Origin: Agriotes lineatus
Lineage: Eukaryota > Arthropoda > Insecta > Coleoptera > Elateridae
Assembly (NCBI GenBank): GCA_940337035.1
Contig: OW679197.1
Span: forward strand, 35,780,466-35,844,465
Length of the DNA: 64,000 nt
Direction of reading: 5' to 3'
How positions within the stretch are numbered: position 1 is the stretch's first letter; every line of letters starts with the position of its first letter. Below, piece by piece: positions 44,935 through 55,501 of the stretch. The notes below the pieces were generated by a model. The model ran no database searches, was not told the DNA's origin, and saw nothing but the letters and a program-made list of their open reading frames with translations. Position numbers and translations under genes: made by a program.

Positions 44935-47900
44935 GCTCTACTTAGGCTGCCTCTCTACTACTTCTTAATAAAATAAAATTTACAATTAATAGCTTGGTAT
45001 TTTTTGAGAGGTAATAATAACAGGTTACATTGTCAGTAATTCGATAACGATTGCGTTTGGGGTATATGTTCGTAAGACATGTTCATACTAAAATACCTAC
45101 CCAAGGCGCCTTTAGGTTATGATGGTTGAATCCCGGAACACCGTGCCTATGAGAATTCTGTAGATCATAATAATAAAATGATTTGAAGATCAGATCAACA
45201 ATTCGAAACGGAGAATCATAAATAATCACTGAACGCTATCAAATATATTTTCCTTCTTCCTACGGCTTAAGTACTCCTGTGGTTCTGCGCTTAACCGATA
45301 ATACATCTAGAAGCCAAATTCTATGTGCAAGTACTTCAAGTAGATAAACACAATATAAAAGTAAGAAGTTCGGGAAGCACTAACCTAGTAAGACTAATCG
45401 AAAACCGAATGAAAAATTATGTCGAGAAACGAAGCCAAGACTGCCCTAACCTTTAAGTGGATGAATTCTCCACGAAGTCACTGGTTGTTTATAAAAATCG
45501 TTTTCCTATAAAGGGGCAACATTGTGTAATTAAATTCTACTTTACTAGAAGAATGCATTTTTGATGAAATATCGGAAATCTTCTGTTTTATCACACCCAA
45601 GGCAATATTTCTTAGAAACTACAGAAGCGGTTTTCTTATCATTATATCGAAAATCATTTCGACTAGTCCCAAAAACAACTTCCTATGTCCCCACTTCTAT
45701 AATGTTCGGTCGACACCACACACCCCTTTCACTTTCTCAGAATGATCAATATAAACATTAATTCCTTGACAGGCAGAGTTGACATACCAACTTCCATGGA
45801 ATACAATCGGTAATCAGCTTCCTACGCTGCATATTGTAATAATTTCTTAATTAGCAGGAAATTACAATTAATAGTACCCCACGTTAATCAGTTTTCGGTG
45901 TTCAGTTTTTCTATTAGCACAATAGTTATGAAAAATAGCTTCCGATATTTGCCCCATTCGTTTCAGCTAGTTCTAGTATAACTTTCTCCCCACTTGTAAA
46001 ATTTCTCTTCCACTTCAGCATTTGAGAAATACCCCTTTGGGTCACACAATGTGATTTAGGGGTTTATATTATTTTTATTTTAAAGAACTATTTCTTCAAC
46101 TGACACGTCACGGGCACTTTTACAAAACATAGGAAATATTTAATTGCGAGAATCTATAATTTGATGAATCTTATACAGTTTATCTATGTTGCCATTGGGG
46201 ATGCTAGAGTTCTAGCTGAAATGTAGATTGTTTAGAACTGCATCAAATTGATCACTAATTATGACAGAAGCTGCAGGAGCTGTCCTTAATCTGTATCAGT
46301 AGACCAATAGTGTCTCCGCTTGGGCAATTTGTGGTACTCAATTCATATCATTTATGAGTGATAAACTGATAACAATAAAATTAAAGAGTTTTTTCAGGTT
46401 TGGTGTTTTATTCCTTTGGATGGCATACAACTGGAATCGATAAAAATATTTTGATTAAGGGGATCAAACAGTTTCAAGAAGATATCAGTTGATACTTCGT
46501 ATCCTACTAATTCATATTCGAGAGTCCATCCAGGAAAGTTAGAATCTAAAAAAAACCTATCACTCCACAACTGTTCTGCTCAAAACCTCGGTGAAGGCCT
46601 AAATTGTCCACCAAACTGCCAAAAAATGTCCAGAATCCGGATCCGAATTAACCGAGGAACCTAATTTGCTCCATGAATCTGCCTACACAGCTCTACCACA
46701 GAAAAAATTCAAACAGTCCTCGTTCGTAGTTACGTTACTTTAATACTCAATCCAAATCATTCATTTGAATTCCGTTACAGGTTAGCACCAAGAATCCAGA
46801 CCAGAAACAAACCCCACAAATACGCTCACTCCATCCACGACTTCCCTGTGATCCTCTTCTTTTGTAAATTATTACTTGTTATCCAATTCAATCAATCCCG
46901 AATGTCAAATGCAATCTTACAATAAATCCAATTCAATAGCTCCCTCCTTTTATTTGCTTTTATAAATTATAAATGTTTTAGTTTAGTCTTCCTCCATATA
47001 TAGTCAGCATACCTTCCATTCTTTTAACACTTTATATTTTAACCTTTTTTAACAACACCCAAATTTTATCTTAAACTTTTAACCCTTCTATATGCCAAAA
47101 ATGTTTTTAAAACTTTTAAAAGGGTTTATTTATTAATTTCTTATTACAAAACTTGGTTACATGCTTTTCGTTTTAAAAATTTTATATCAATAAAAACAAA
47201 ATTCTTAGCGATTTTACTTATTTTATCTACTAGCAACATGATATTGTACATTTTCGTCATAGAAACAAAATATGAAAAGCTACTCATAACTCCCAAGGGA
47301 CTTGTCAAATTATTTCTCCCTCAAACTCATGGTAACAATGCAACTACAATTAACGTCTTAGCAATCATACAATGAGGTAATCCTTGATGTTACTTACATA
47401 TTCTAATTTTAAATTTCATTATGACATTTTGAAATTTAATACTATTTTTACGAATATGCTAGTAGATAAAATATTGTATGCACCACGGGAGATATTCATG
47501 TTCTTTACCTTCGGTTGCCAGAGGCCCTCGGTCTGTAACACATGTCAACCTCAGAGAAAAAAACATATTCATATCTCCCTGAATGCATAAATATCTATTC
47601 TCCATCCAACACACTATGAAAGCTTTTTATTTGATTACTACCTACTACGTTCAATAATCTGTTTCGAAAAAGTATTTGTCATCATTTTCCAATTTTATTT
47701 TAGATATTAAATTAAGTTAGAATCCTTCTGTTTCCCACTCAGTTTCATGTTATTAAATTAAAAATGATATTTTTTTTATTTATTAAATGCATCTTAATAA
47801 TATTAATATCCAATGTCTTTATAATTTTTAATTACTGTAATCTTTTAATCCTATTAATCTGATTTTTTAGACCAGTGTACCAATATCATAACCATATCTT

Positions 47901-47990
47901 TTGTTGTCGTCTTTGTGTTACTATATTACCACTACTTATACGTTCAGGTAAATGATTTCCAAATTTTTCTAACGCCAATTAAAATAAGGA
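44935..47990. other. AT-rich unique sequence
   Basis: No gene or transposon boundary is recognised. The plus strand from 46400 to 46900 is relatively CA-rich and 46980-47200 T-rich, without coding signals. Confidence 0.4.
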
Positions 47991-47999
47991 CGAATAATT

Positions 48000-48515
48000 T
48001 TAAGAGTTAATACGTCACTGCCGATTACACTATATTGGTAATAGTTAATCAAGACGACCTGCGAAGGCAGTTATCTCCACTACTAAGCCTATCACCAAGA
48101 GACCAATTCAGTATAAATTAGAACTCAGTGGCACAACAATTGAGCAGGTCGTGAAGTTCAACTATTTATAAGAATAAATCATATACGGAGGTAAAGGAAA
48201 GGTTATCAAAACAACTCAAATGGTCTGTTATCTGGGAAATACTGTCTGAAAAAACAAATACATACTCCAAGAAAATAAAATGCGTACATATACGGACAAA
48301 CAACACTGAGACGGCTATTAATATACGCAGGTATAGATATACAAAGAAAACGAAACAAAAATTAAGGATTGCAGAGATGAGAGTGCTGCAGACGATAATG
48401 GCCCTGACATGGAGAGATCAGCAAACTAACCAGACCATCAGAGTACAAGATACAAGTACAGGATGCTGTGAAATTAATGTTAATGCGAATAAAAGAGCGA
48501 AACAATCATGTGGAC
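48000..48515 (+). pseudogene. Host LINE of the nest, upstream segment
   Basis: Plus-strand frames give a decayed FADD region (ADYTILVIVNQDDLRRQL, 48015-48080), KRPIQYKLELSGTTIEQVVKFNYL (about 48090-48170) and KKTKQKLRIAEMRVLQTIM...TWRDQQTNQTIR (about 48330-48450). All are in the order expected for the C-terminal half of an insect RTE-like LINE. The copy is interrupted at 48515 by a second LINE; its remaining tail is found at 50896-51085. A 12-bp direct repeat AATCATGTGGAC at 48504-48515 and 50896-50907 marks the insertion. The 5' boundary of the host LINE is not resolved. Confidence 0.75.
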
Positions 48516-48529
48516 GGAATTCAATTACA

Positions 48530-49060
48530 TCAGCTAAAACATATCCGGGTGCTGACATAGGGTCGGATCATTCCAGTAGTCGTAACAATGAAAATTAAAC
48601 TAAAAAAACTAACAAAAAACAAGAAAGATAATATGAAAACAGACGTCAAGAAATTAAAAGATTTAACTACAAACAACAAATGATAGAAAAAGTTAATCAA
48701 AACATGCAAGATATAAGAGGAAAAATATTAGAAACGACAGCAGTACAAGACAGATGGAACATAATAGAAACAACACTGAAAAACGAAGACTTCAAAAAAA
48801 TAGAAACAGTCAAAAATATAAAGAATTATACAAACAGATAAAAAAGAAATAATAAAAGCTAAAGAACAGTGGTTATTAACACAATATCAGGAAATTGAAG
48901 AATACGACAGAAAATACGATAGCTTTAATGTACACAAAAAGATCAAAGAAATTACATACACACAAAAGAAAAAGAATGCTGGAATACTAAAAGATTTAAA
49001 TGGAAATATAATCACAGATATAAAAGAAGCTTAAAAGATGGACAAGTTATGTGAAGGACT
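48530..49060 (+). pseudogene. LINE endonuclease end and linker (broken frames)
   Basis: The endonuclease C-terminus is seen as PGADIGSDHSS (near 48550-48580). The linker is best preserved at about 48840-49030, reading KKEIIKAKEQWLLTQYQEIE, then YDSFNVHKKIKEITY and LKDLNGNIITDIKEA, a pattern shared by RTE/BovB-type elements. Stops near 48600, 48680 and 49030 break it. Confidence 0.7.
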
Positions 49061-49099
49061 TGTTCGATGATACGAGGATAGACAACTTGGAAACTAGCA

Positions 49100-50416
49100 A
49101 TGACGATAATACCAGACTTGGAAATCTTGCGAGAAGAATTGAAATATGCCCTCAAAAATACAAAAAACGACAAAGCAACGGGACCAGACCAAATACCAGT
49201 AGAAATACTGAAATGTTTGAATGAAGACACCCTTGATGTTCTACCTGATCTTTTTAATACAGTGTACAGAACAGGTGTAATTCCAGAAAAATGGTTACTG
49301 TCAACTTCTTTGCACCCTCCCAAAAACCGCATGTGCCAGGGAATGTAATGAATACAGAACAATCTCACTCATCAGCCGTATTCTTAAAGTATTTCTAAAA
49401 GTGATTCATGGGCGAATACATAAAAAACTGGAAGAGGGAATTGACAATACCCAGTTTGGTTTCAGGAATGGAATGGGTACGAGAGAAGCCTTATTTGCAT
49501 TGAACGTAATAACACAAAGATGTCTTGCTTTGAATCAAGACATATACGCCTGTTTGATAGACTTTGAAAAGGCGTTTGACAAAGTCCGTCACGACAAGCT
49601 TATTGAAATATTACGACATAAAAACATAGACAATAGAGATTTACAACTAATAAAAATTTTGTACTGGAACCAACGAGCAAACATAAAAGTAGAAGATGAA
49701 ATCACTGAGGACGTAGAAATAAAAAGAGGAGTAAGGCAGGGCTCTCACCGCTCCTTTTTAATATCTACAGCGAGGCAATTTTCGAAGAAACATTATTATC
49801 GGAAACCGACGGCATTGTGATAAATGGAAAAATTCTAAACAATATTAGATTTGCAGACGGCACGGTTATTTTTACAAGCTCTGTTGAAGAATTACAAAGA
49901 TTAATAGACCGCACAAATCATTCTTGCGAAAATTATGGACTAAACATTAACACAAAAAAGACTAAATATATGGTAATAACTAAAAAACGAAATATACAAA
50001 CAAATGTAAACTTGAATCGAACACAATTACGAGTTGAAAACTATAAATACTTAGGTACCATTTTGAATTGTGACAATGATCAAACTAAAGAAATAAGGTC
50101 AAGAATCGAGATAGCCCGTAATGTATTTGTGAGAATGAAATCGGTTTTATGTAATCGCGACCTATCAATAGGTCTTAGAACTAGAACACTTAGATGCTAC
50201 ATATACTCAACTCTGTTATATGGTATGGAGAGCTGGACACTGAAGCAAAAACACATAAGGAAAATACAATCTTTTGAAATGTGGTGTTATACGAGAATGT
50301 TCAGAATATCGTGGACGGAAAGAAAAACAAATTTGGAAGTGTTAGAAGAGATGGGAAAAGACTATGAATTACTAAAAACAGTTAAAGTGAGAAAATTGCA
50401 ATACCTGGGACATTAG
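49100..50416 (+). pseudogene. LINE reverse transcriptase (frameshifted, FADD changed to FADG)
   Basis: Three overlapping frames (49100-49348, 49401-49820, 49817-50416) together give a nearly complete reverse transcriptase. Recognisable blocks are NDKATGPDQIPVEIL (49165-49210), a TISLISRILK block in another frame (about 49358), QFGFRNGMGTREA, LIDFEKAFDKV (first catalytic aspartate, about 49560) and GVRQGS followed by a one-base shift. IRFADGTVIF follows at 49845-49875, where the second aspartate of the FADD motif is glycine (codon 49859-49861). After it come KYLGTIL and SFEMWCYTRMFRISW...RKLQYLGH, where the SINE cuts the frame. The D-to-G change alone should abolish polymerase activity. Confidence 0.85.
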
Positions 50417-50678
50417 GTCCCGGGTGGTGTAACTTGAACAAGCTTTCACGTTCGATCAGCAGAGTTAAGCAACGCTCTCTCTGGTCAGAACTTGGATGGG
50501 AGTTCCACGGCTGCACCTCTCGGCGCCTCGTGATACGGCTGTCACGGAAATAGGTGGTCCCGGCGGTCATAACAACATCATGACAGTCGTTAGTGGGGTT
50601 GGAAGTCCCCATAAATGCACAGCGACGCTTATAATTGGCCTAACGGCTGTTGGCTGAGTGCGAAATAAATAAATAAAT
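50416..50678 (+). mobile_element. 5S rRNA-derived SINE (SINE3-type)
   Basis: The head (about 50416-50530) resembles 5S ribosomal RNA: GTTCGATCAGCAGAGTTAAG, then AACGCTCTCTCTGGTCAGAA and CTTGGATGGGAGTTCCACGG correspond to the internal promoter and helix regions of 5S RNA with substitutions. An unrelated body follows (50530-50660), and the 3' end is AAATAAATAAATAAAT, a simple-repeat tail. It interrupts the LINE frame between YLGH and the block starting ITRGDRYE, with at most a 4-bp duplication (ATTA at 50412-50415 and 50679-50682). Polymerase III transcription from the 5S-type promoter and mobilisation by a LINE in trans are known for such elements. Confidence 0.85.
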
Positions 50679-50873
50679 ATTACGAGAGGTGACAGATATG
50701 AAATATTGAGGGTAATAATACACGGTAAAATAAGAGGAAAAAGAAGTGTGGGGAGAGGAAGAATTTCGTGGTTGAGGAATCTGAGGGAATGGTTCGGTTG
50801 TTCCTCAATAGAACTATTTAGAGCAGCAGGAAATAAAATAAAAATAGCAATGATGATATCCAACCTCCGCTAG
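50679..50873 (+). pseudogene. LINE C-terminal block, continued after the SINE
   Basis: Sixty-four codons and a TAG stop resume the LINE frame cut at 50415. Visible blocks are ITRGDRYEILRVI, KRSVGRGRISWLRNLREW and the terminal KIKIAMMISNLR, the conserved end of this LINE family. The segment itself is free of stops, which shows the SINE inserted into a fairly well preserved copy. Confidence 0.85.
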
Positions 50874-50895
50874 GAGACGGTACACAAAGAAGAAG

Positions 50896-51085
50896 AATCA
50901 TGTGGACCGTGCGAATGAGGAGAGACTAGCAAAAATCTCAAAGAATCATCATCAATAAGTAGTAGACCGCATGGACGACCATCCAAAAGATAGATCCAAC
51001 GCTAGGTATCATCAGCCGATTAAACTTGGACAAGTAAACAGGAAAAGCTTCTTCGCTCTAAGAATAAAAGGAAGAAGAAGAAAGC
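50896..51085 (+). pseudogene. Host LINE of the nest, downstream tail
   Basis: After the second AATCATGTGGAC the frame reads NHVDRANEERLAKISKN, the block that normally follows the point where the upstream host segment stops (KERNNHVD). A 3' untranslated tail (GGAAAAGCTTCTTCGCTCTA region) and a GGAAGAAGAAGAAAG repeat (about 51064-51078) close the element. This confirms one host LINE split by the younger one. Confidence 0.75.
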
Positions 51086-51654
51086 ACATAGTCTTATAAC
51101 ATTATATGTTTTCCCTTTATGAACAACTGATTGACATTAATGATAAATACACTGAATCGAGCCCCAAAAATATAAGAAACAGAATTTTTTTTATAGAATC
51201 TGATTTTTAAGTTACAAAATGATGAATGCATTAAAACATGTTTCAATGATATAGCTACTTGCATTATATTTGAAGCGGAAATATAACTAATATAAATTAT
51301 AGTTTTAATGAATTAACAACAATGATGCTTATCCTTCAGAAGCATGTTCGATCGTTGTTCTGCGAGTAAAGCGAGCTTGTTATGAAGCTCTGTTTCAAAT
51401 AAAAGGTGATTATTTCAAATGGAACTGTGTGTGTATCGTATTGCTTGTGGTAGGAAACCTGGTGTCAGAGTTTTCAGGTTGCGCGAACGCCTCTAACGTA
51501 ACCTAACTACTGTCACTGAAACGACAACCGAAAGCGATGGCTTAACGTGCTCTCCGAGGCACTGCTGGCTGCGATTTTACTACCACTATAGGTCGGACAC
51601 CCGTCCGAATGCCGACGTGAGAACGTTACTTAATTCTCGAAACTGTTTGACCAG
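51086..51654. other. Unique sequence between LINE nest and MULE
   Basis: No gene or repeat is recognised in this stretch. Confidence 0.4.
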
Positions 51655-51664
51655 TACTTGGAGC

Positions 51665-53106
51665 CGGAGCCGGACATTTGGGCGCGGCCGTTTGGGCGCG
51701 AAGACACTTGGGCGCAGAGCCACTTGGGCGCGAGATATTTGGGCGCGAGGAAATTAATTAACGTATATTAGTATTAGCTAGCTTTACTATTAATAGGTCT
51801 GAAAATATATTTTAAATAACGAAAATGACCTAAAGCACGTTCAAGGAGGTGGTGGGCGGCAAAAATTTAGTATAGAAATATTAATTGTCAAAAATTAGAA
51901 TATTATTAAAGCAAGTTAAAAATTTTAACTTTCCGGTAAATACTAGCAAATCTTTTGCGGAGATTTATTACATTAAAATAATAAGTAACAAAGAATAAAT
52001 GAATAGAGATTGGGTACAAACAGAGCTATTGATGAACCATCCAACCATTTGGAGATTCGTCGACAGCCTGAAAACTATTCAACGAAGAAGAGATGTTGCT
52101 TATGAACAGTTACTTGCGGGAAATGAGCCCACTGAAAAAAAACAAAAATTTATCCAGACTGATAGAAAATAAAAAATTTGGTTAAAGATTATAATAATCA
52201 ATATAATTATGTAGACGGCGTAAACAATAGGGACATTCTAGAATTTTTAAGAGGCATTTCGTACAATTATGAAATAAATGCGTGGATGCTTCTTGTTTAT
52301 ATTTAAAAAAATTGTATACTTTTACTTTAAGAATAATATGTATTATAATGGTAAAAATGTCAAAAATAAATTTTGATTATTAAAATTAATCTTTTTATAT
52401 GATTATTTATTATTATTCTTATTTCTGCTTTTATCTTCAGTTAGTCGGTTCATAACATAACGAAAATAATTGATTACTTTAAAATTTAAGGTTTATTGTT
52501 AAGTATTATCATTATAAACAAAACTCGAAGTCGACTAGTTTCGGTCAAAACAGAACACATATTAGAAACATATTAAACATTAGAACCATCAATCGATTAA
52601 ATATAGCACAGCATTATTCATTTACCAGCACAATAAATGAATTTTTATTTAAAATTATTTTCAACACCTATATATAATCTATTTCCATCTTTATTTCAAT
52701 TCAGAATTATTATTTCATATCTAACTTAGGTACTGCCTTTTTTATGTATTCAGAATTATTTCAAAACTAATCTAATATTCTACCTTCTTTATTTTTATTC
52801 GGATTTATTTCAAAATTTATCTAATATAGGTACATACTACCACCTTATTTAAAATTAATCTCATAACGGTTTCAATAAATAATTGGATTATTCTTTTAAT
52901 ATTGTTTGATTAATTACATTAACTTCTCAGGATAAATAATTATTTAATAATTGTTTGTTTATTTATGCCAAATTGAAATTATTCACACTTAATGTGTTCC
53001 TGAATCCCCATGTTAACCCTTTCTCGCGCCCAAGTGTCTCGCGCCCAAGTGCCTTGCGCCCAAGTGTCCCTGCGCCCAAACGGCCGCGCCCAAATGTCCT
53101 AGACCG
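51665..53106 (+). mobile_element. MULE (Mutator-like) deletion derivative with minisatellite-like TIRs
   Basis: A perfect 10-bp direct repeat TACTTGGAGC (51655-51664 and 53107-53116) flanks the element, within the 8-10 bp range of Mutator-like elements. The terminal inverted repeats are about 95 bp (51665-51760 and 53010-53106). Each consists of five spaced repeats of a TTTGGGCGCG/CTTGGGCGC core: GGACATTTGGGCGCGGCC, GTTTGGGCGC, ACACTTGGGCGC and so on. The interior keeps only the end of a transposase frame (51999-52306) followed by about 700 bp of AT-rich DNA. The internal deletion makes it non-autonomous. Confidence 0.87.
51999..52306 (+). pseudogene. MULE transposase C-terminal remnant
   Basis: A 57-codon frame from ATG at 51999 reads NHPTIWRFVDSLKTIQ...YEQLLAGNEP.EKKQKF and stops at 52170. 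A one-base shift leads to KIKNLVKDY...RDILEFLRGISYN, ending at TAA 52304-52306. The blocks 'HP.IW.FI..L', 'G..P..KR.K' and 'I..YLRGIAHN' at the very end are, from memory, characteristic of insect MULE transposases (FLYWCH/MULE proteins). The DDE core and zinc finger are missing. It sits inside the inverted repeats described above, which supports the assignment. Confidence 0.7.
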
Positions 53107-53116
53107 TACTTGGAGC

Positions 53117-54910
53117 ATGCGGCTATACAACCAACTAAGTGGAACTCAACAGGTAGGTACCATCTATTAAAATTTATTCAATCAGTTATTAAATGGAACT
53201 AAAAGGGTCTACCTCCAGAGTTTCGCATTCCCCTTATTTTTTGTTGTGAATAATTTTCGCTAAACTGAAGGACATACAATTAATTATATAGCAGAATTTT
53301 GCTCGTATCATTTGTCAATTTATTATTTTTATTATATTGCTAAGGTTATTGTCCAATCACTAATACCTCCATGTAAACATGTATGAAATAAAAATGTGAT
53401 ATTAGCATGATCGCGCATCGGCTCATACAAGTTTTTATGTAAGAACTTTGCTTAACGTGAGTTTTCCAGGAAGATGGATAGGAAGAGAAGGTCCACTGGC
53501 ATAGACTTCGCGTTCACCAAATCTAACTCCGCTGAAACTTTAATACCTTAAATTACGAAATCAACAACACTCAATAATAGTTACATATAGCTCACTTGTG
53601 TATATGGGTTTTGACTACATTAGATCTACAACTGATTCTTGAAATACTTCAGATACGTTTACCGGCACTCTGTACATTTAATAAATAGAATTAAATATAA
53701 AAATGGGTTTATAATATACCTCAGATTTTTTTACATTGAGTTAAAAACTAAATAACGCGTGGTTACCTACAAAATGTAAAACAAACGTAGATATATGCAA
53801 TATTTAAATTTGTAATTTTTTTCCAATGAAACAAACTGGATTTGGCGCATGGATAACAAAACCAAGCGATATATTTAAATATTCCCAAAAATGCCGCGAG
53901 TAATAAGCTAATTTATGGGCAGAAATCTAAATTAATCACAGGTATTACTCATTTAAAGTCAGGCATCTCCGAGCAGCGGCCGTTTAAATTTGAATCATCT
54001 TATTACAGGAGATGCTTGCTAGTCAAACAAGAAACAAACATTAATATGAGTAGAAAATTATTATTTACAAAGCAGCGGGGAACCCGTGCGCCTAGGAAGC
54101 CGGGAGGAGGCCGGGGGCCGCGGCTCATGCATTTAGATGAAGGCAGGAATATTATAAAATATTATAAACAAGCCCAGGTATAGATTCTACGATCGCACGA
54201 TCCTGTGTCTAGGCATTAACGAGACGAGACGATCCGAAATTAAAATGCCAGCAATCCGACTTTATTAATCATAGCGAGAAAGCTCGCGAGCTCCCCACGT
54301 TGTTATAATTAAATGTGCGCCAATTTTGGAACTGCCCACGAATTAATGTAGATTGTATACCGATACCGCTCGATCAGCCGCAATCGCGTAAGGTAGCCGA
54401 AAATCGTGCCCGTGGCTAGCGTGGAACAGATCTGATAACCGCCGAAATCATTTTTATTCAACACCGGCGTCGCTGCAGAAAACGAATTGCCTCCAAAAAG
54501 CTTGTGTAACAGGAAAGATAACTAAGCCGCCCATAAAAAATTACCCCAGAAATATGGGCCTAGTTTGGAGTGAGGAAGGATATTGTATTTTTCATAACGT
54601 ATTATCCGGCATAACTTTCACAGGGATAAAACTACTCGCGAATAAGTTTCTTCAAAACTTCTCGATATCAAACTTGAGACCACGTTTAACCGATAACTAT
54701 AAAAACAAGAACTAACTTCGAAACCGAAAGAAACTTTTGGAACATTCAAAACGTGCAGTAAGAAAGAATTTTGTATTTTTTCATATCTTTCATATGAACT
54801 TGTTAGCATTAAAAATGCTGATACATTTAAGATAACTATAAAATCAATAGCCAACCTTTAAATCACACTATGCCGCATAGGATAACTTTCATAACTCAGA
54901 GGTTCACAAT
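53117..54910. other. Unique sequence with a GC-richer island at 53930-54500
   Basis: The island contains TAATTTATGGGCAGAAATC (about 53910), ATTAATCACAGG, GGAGGCCGGGGGCCGCGGCT (about 54108-54125), GACTTTATTAATCATAGCG and ACGAATTAATGTAGATTG, interleaved with GC-rich blocks. No coding frame is convincing. It has the look of a developmental enhancer; this is inference. Confidence 0.35.
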
Positions 54911-54929
54911 CGTTTGACATTTGGTTCCT

Positions 54930-55250
54930 GGTACAGTTCTTCGCCGAGCCGGCATGGGGAAGCGGTTATGCAGCTCGGCTGCGGTGCTACAGTACAGGGT
55001 TCATTCCCCACATCTGGCAAATGGCGGACGACCCACCCAGTCGCTTTAAAAATTGGGTACCGAAACCAAGGTCGAGAAAGTAGAGAAAGTAAGGCAGTCG
55101 TCGAAGGGATGTGATGTTAACCACACCACCCAGTATGCTATTAATGGTGTGCCAGATGACTGGGTTTCGAAAAGGGATATTTCGGCGGCCCTGACCCGCC
55201 GAGTCTCAGGTCATATTCCAACGTGTATAATGAAGCGCCCTAAACTTTAC
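54930..55250 (+). repeat. SINE-like repeat with B box
   Basis: GGGTTCATTCCCC (about 54997-55009), near the B-box consensus GGTTCGANTCC, follows CGGCATGGGGAAGCGG (about 54950), a possible A box. The body is GC-rich with internal CACCACCCAGTATGC and GTGCCAGATGACTGGG blocks that are partly complementary (55125-55170). TGAAGCGCCCTAAAC at about 55231 may be the 3' end. It is GC-richer than its flanks, consistent with an inserted repeat, but no target duplication was found. Confidence 0.4.
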
Positions 55251-55501
55251 TTTTTTACAGTTCTTCGCCGTTTGAGAAAGCCAGGAACAGCCGATAATAT
55301 ACATAACGACAATAATTTTCCCAAATTTGTGACGTCGTTTTGTTTAACCGTCTTTCCTGTTAATTGGTTATTTTCGTAGTGTACTATGTAGCGACAGAAA
55401 TAATATTTCATCGATTTCCGTGTAAGAACTAATTATTGTGCAAATGATAGATTCAGACGCGTAGAAGAACTGATACTAAAATAAATCCGATATCCAGTCG
55501 C

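Larger units (their letters stand above)
48516..50895 (+). mobile_element. 5'-truncated RTE-like LINE inserted in an older LINE
   Basis: The element lies between two copies of AATCATGTGGAC (48504-48515 and 50896-50907), a 12-bp target duplication typical of target-primed insertion. It begins inside the endonuclease domain (AKTYPGADIGSDH, 48530-48575, with the last catalytic histidine), so it is 5'-truncated. It continues through a linker (48840-49030), reverse transcriptase (49100-50416) and the C-terminal block (50679-50873), and ends in AAGAAGAAG. A 263-bp 5S-derived SINE sits at 50416-50678. Frameshifts and stops are fewer than in the host copy, in line with a younger age. Confidence 0.85.

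Noticed and set aside
50382..50863. Minus-strand frames over the SINE and LINE tail
   Set aside because: Antisense shadows of the 5S-derived SINE and the LINE C-terminal block.
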